Source: Acidobacteriota bacterium (GTDB lineage Bacteria; Acidobacteriota; Vicinamibacteria; Vicinamibacterales; UBA2999). Taken from it: DNA of 64,000 nucleotides. Below the pieces are notes generated by a model. That model saw nothing but the letters and a program-made list of their open reading frames with translations, had not been told where the DNA came from and ran no database searches. The stretch's first letter is position 1; each line of letters opens with the position of its first letter. The position numbers were made by a program, and so were the translations under genes. The stretch spans positions 24,909-88,908 of the forward strand of contig JAGNJW010000023.1 of the NCBI GenBank assembly GCA_018000455.1, in the 5' to 3' direction. Below are positions 62,784-64,000 of the stretch, piece by piece.

Positions 62784-63044
62784 TTACTTCTGATAGTAGG
62801 CGGAATTGATCGCGATGTAATTCTTCCACTTCTCCGGCACCTCGTCGAGGGCGAAGATCGCCTCGACCGGGCACGCCGGCACACACGCCCCGCAGTCGAT
62901 GCATTCATCCGGGTGGATGAAGAGCTGCGTCGCTGGCTCGAAATCGCCTTCGTCTTTGCGCGGGTGGATGCAGTCCACCGGGCAGACGTCGACGCACGCC
63001 GAGTCCTTCGTGCCGATGCAGGGTTCACAGATGATGTACGCCAC
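62784..63044 (-). CDS. 7Fe-type ferredoxin
   Basis: 86 residues with nine Cys: 6, 9, 17, 21, 25 (CEPCIGTKDSACVDVCPVDC) and 48, 51, 54, 58 (CIDCGACVPACP). This is the 3Fe-4S/4Fe-4S ferredoxin pattern. The C-terminal tail (EKWKNYIAINSAYYQK) is typical. Start GTG 63044 with GGAGG four bases upstream. It could donate electrons to IspG or the molybdenum enzyme in this window. Confidence 0.9.
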   Translation of the reverse strand: MAYIICEPCIGTKDSACVDVCPVDCIHPRKDEGDFEPATQLFIHPDECIDCGACVPACPVEAIFALDEVPEKWKNYIAINSAYYQK

Positions 63045-63069
63045 ACGTTCCTCCGATTGAGAATCCAGC

Positions 63070-63100
63070 GCCGCCCAAGGCGGCGGTCGGCTAGGCCGAC
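63070..63100 (-). terminator. Tandem hairpins at the IclR gene end
   Basis: Two inverted repeats in the IclR-ferredoxin junction: GTCGGC/GCCGAC (63086-63091/63095-63100), whose 3-base loop plus one stem base contain the IclR stop codon, and GCCGCC/GGCGGC (63070-63075/63079-63084). They may cut read-through or stabilise the message. Confidence 0.4.
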
Positions 63101-63855
63101 ACCTCCAGCGGTGTCGAGGGCAGGTAGCCGAGTCGCAACGAGATATTCCGGGCCAATTCCCAGACGCCCCGGTGGTCGGTCGTCGCCAGGGGCGCTTCGG
63201 CCGCGCCGTGCGCGAAGGCGCCGACCCGGCCCACTTCCTGCGCGGTGTAGTCACGAATCGGCGCGCAGGTGCACACGAGACGTTGGGCCCCCTCGGGCAG
63301 TTCGCCCGCTGGGCCGAGCCTGATGATCGCGGCAGCGGGTGTTCGCACCTGGGCCGTCTCGGAGAGCTTCAGGCAACTGAGCCGTCGGGTCGCTTGGGCC
63401 GCCTGCGCCGTGAAGTAGAGTGCGCAGTGCCCCGGCATCTCGCGCCCGTAGAGCGTGCGCATGGCGACCTCGTCGGCCGCCACGGTCCACAGGTAGGTGA
63501 CTTCGCCGGTCGAGGGGATCGCGAGGAACATACGGTGCGACGTCCGTAGAACGTAGTCGCGGACCAGCGGATAGGCGTGGAGGCGCAGTTCCGATCCGCC
63601 CAGGGCTCGGAACATCATGTCGAGCATCTTGAGCGACAGGCTGTAGCGCGAAGTTTCGTCGTCTTGCCGCACATACCCGCGACGCTTGAGCACGCCGAGG
63701 ACGCGGTGGGCACTCGAGACCGGCAGGCGGAGTTGCCGCGCCACGTCCGACACGCTCAATCCCCGCGGGGTTCCGCTCAGAACCTCGCAGACGTCCAGCG
63801 CTTTGTCGGTCGACGTGCTCGAGACGAGCCGCGCAACAGTCACGGGTATTTCCAT
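63091..63855 (-). CDS. IclR-family transcriptional regulator
   Basis: 254 residues. N-terminal winged helix (ALDVCEVLSGTPRGLSVSDVARQLRLPVSSAHRVLGVLKRRGYVRQD, about 18-65) and the IclR effector-binding domain (LSLKMLDMMFRALGGSELRLHAYPLVRDYV, MPGHCALYFTAQA). The effector-domain signature near the end (VCTCAPIRDYTAQEVGRVGAFA) is slightly unusual. Downstream hairpins end it. Confidence 0.9.
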   Translation of the reverse strand: MEIPVTVARLVSSTSTDKALDVCEVLSGTPRGLSVSDVARQLRLPVSSAHRVLGVLKRRGYVRQDDETSRYSLSLKMLDMMFRALGGSELRLHAYPLVRDYVLRTSHRMFLAIPSTGEVTYLWTVAADEVAMRTLYGREMPGHCALYFTAQAAQATRRLSCLKLSETAQVRTPAAAIIRLGPAGELPEGAQRLVCTCAPIRDYTAQEVGRVGAFAHGAAEAPLATTDHRGVWELARNISLRLGYLPSTPLEVSA

Positions 63856-63888
63856 CAGGCGGAACGTGTTTTCACAATGGCCCCCGCC

Positions 63889-63918
63889 ACTCTACTTGGT
63901 CGCAATCTGGAGGGTCAA
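63889..63918 (-). promoter_or_regulatory. Sigma-70-type promoter of the IclR gene
   Basis: Minus strand TTGACC (63913-63918), 18-base spacer, TAGAGT (63889-63894). Start near 63882, leaving about 25 bases of leader before ATG 63855. Confidence 0.55.
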
Positions 63919-63934
63919 GCCTCGCGGGCGGGCG

Positions 63935-63963
63935 TTGACTCCGCCTTTGCCCCCCCCTACGAT
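63935..63963 (+). promoter_or_regulatory. Sigma-70-type promoter firing out of the window
   Basis: TTGACT (63935-63940), 17-base spacer, TACGAT (63958-63963): near-consensus spacing. It points to a gene beyond 64000, divergent to the IclR gene and a likely target of that regulator. Confidence 0.55.
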
Positions 63964-64000
63964 GGTGCGTCTCCCGTGTCAAATCTCTCAGGTCAGCAGC

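Overview
High-GC window (roughly 68-70% GC), densely coded on both strands, with many ATGA/GTGA stop-start overlaps. It has no rRNA, tRNA, CRISPR array, transposase or phage gene that I can see. The gene repertoire looks like a soil Acidobacteriota, most likely Vicinamibacteria (DinB-family proteins, MacB-like permeases, Tat-exported PLP enzymes, M20 amidohydrolases, LemA/TPM, several ECF sigma/anti-sigma pairs). The lineage call is inferred from gene style, not from a marker gene.

Layout. 1-3.4 kb: an operon of a catalytically dead GGDEF/receiver protein, a HEAT-repeat membrane protein and a processive family-2 glycosyltransferase, probably exopolysaccharide synthesis. 3.4-8.3 kb: YgjP-like peptidase, PagL-like lipid A deacylase, bacilliredoxin, a rhodanese-methyltransferase fusion, an RRM protein and small proteins. 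8.3-10.7 kb: ispG and an Old Yellow Enzyme. 10.8-15.7 kb: a TetR-regulated tripartite efflux operon (tetR-tolC-hlyD-MFS) with a visible palindromic operator. 16-25 kb: a D-aminoacylase-like hydrolase, an NDH-2 gene fused translationally to two MacB-type permeases, a divergent adaptor, a molybdopterin oxidoreductase and a KGG stress protein.

25-32 kb: YggX, then a minus-strand operon of POT transporter, B12-type radical SAM protein and ATP-grasp ligase. The radical SAM gene is the most striking item in the window. Its apparent stop is an in-frame TGA that reads through to a C-U-A-E-P tail, with a SECIS-like hairpin just downstream, so it is very probably a selenoprotein. Next come a LigD phosphoesterase domain protein coupled to a D-threonine-aldolase-like enzyme. 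32-42 kb: YvcK-like protein, TPM/LemA genes, an ECF sigma/anti-sigma/DUF4097 operon, acetyltransferase, DinB, a polytopic membrane protein and a Tat-exported class V aminotransferase.

42-50 kb: a 0.7 kb gene-free stretch, a tandem duplication of an M20 amidohydrolase (about 1.4 kb nearly identical), an amidase, an alpha/beta hydrolase and a DUF72 protein. 50-64 kb: a second RRM gene, a CusF-SCO1 fusion, nucleases and acetyltransferases, relics of a fatty-acid desaturase and of an acyl-CoA thioesterase, a second ECF operon ending in a TlpA-like protein, a 1042-residue outer-membrane protein combining a metallopeptidase, a beta-propeller and a barrel, a TPR/double-retropepsin protein, a ferredoxin and an IclR regulator.

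A recurring regulatory theme: at least nine genes have a TANNNT box 5-7 bases before the start codon and no Shine-Dalgarno sequence, the signature of leaderless transcription.
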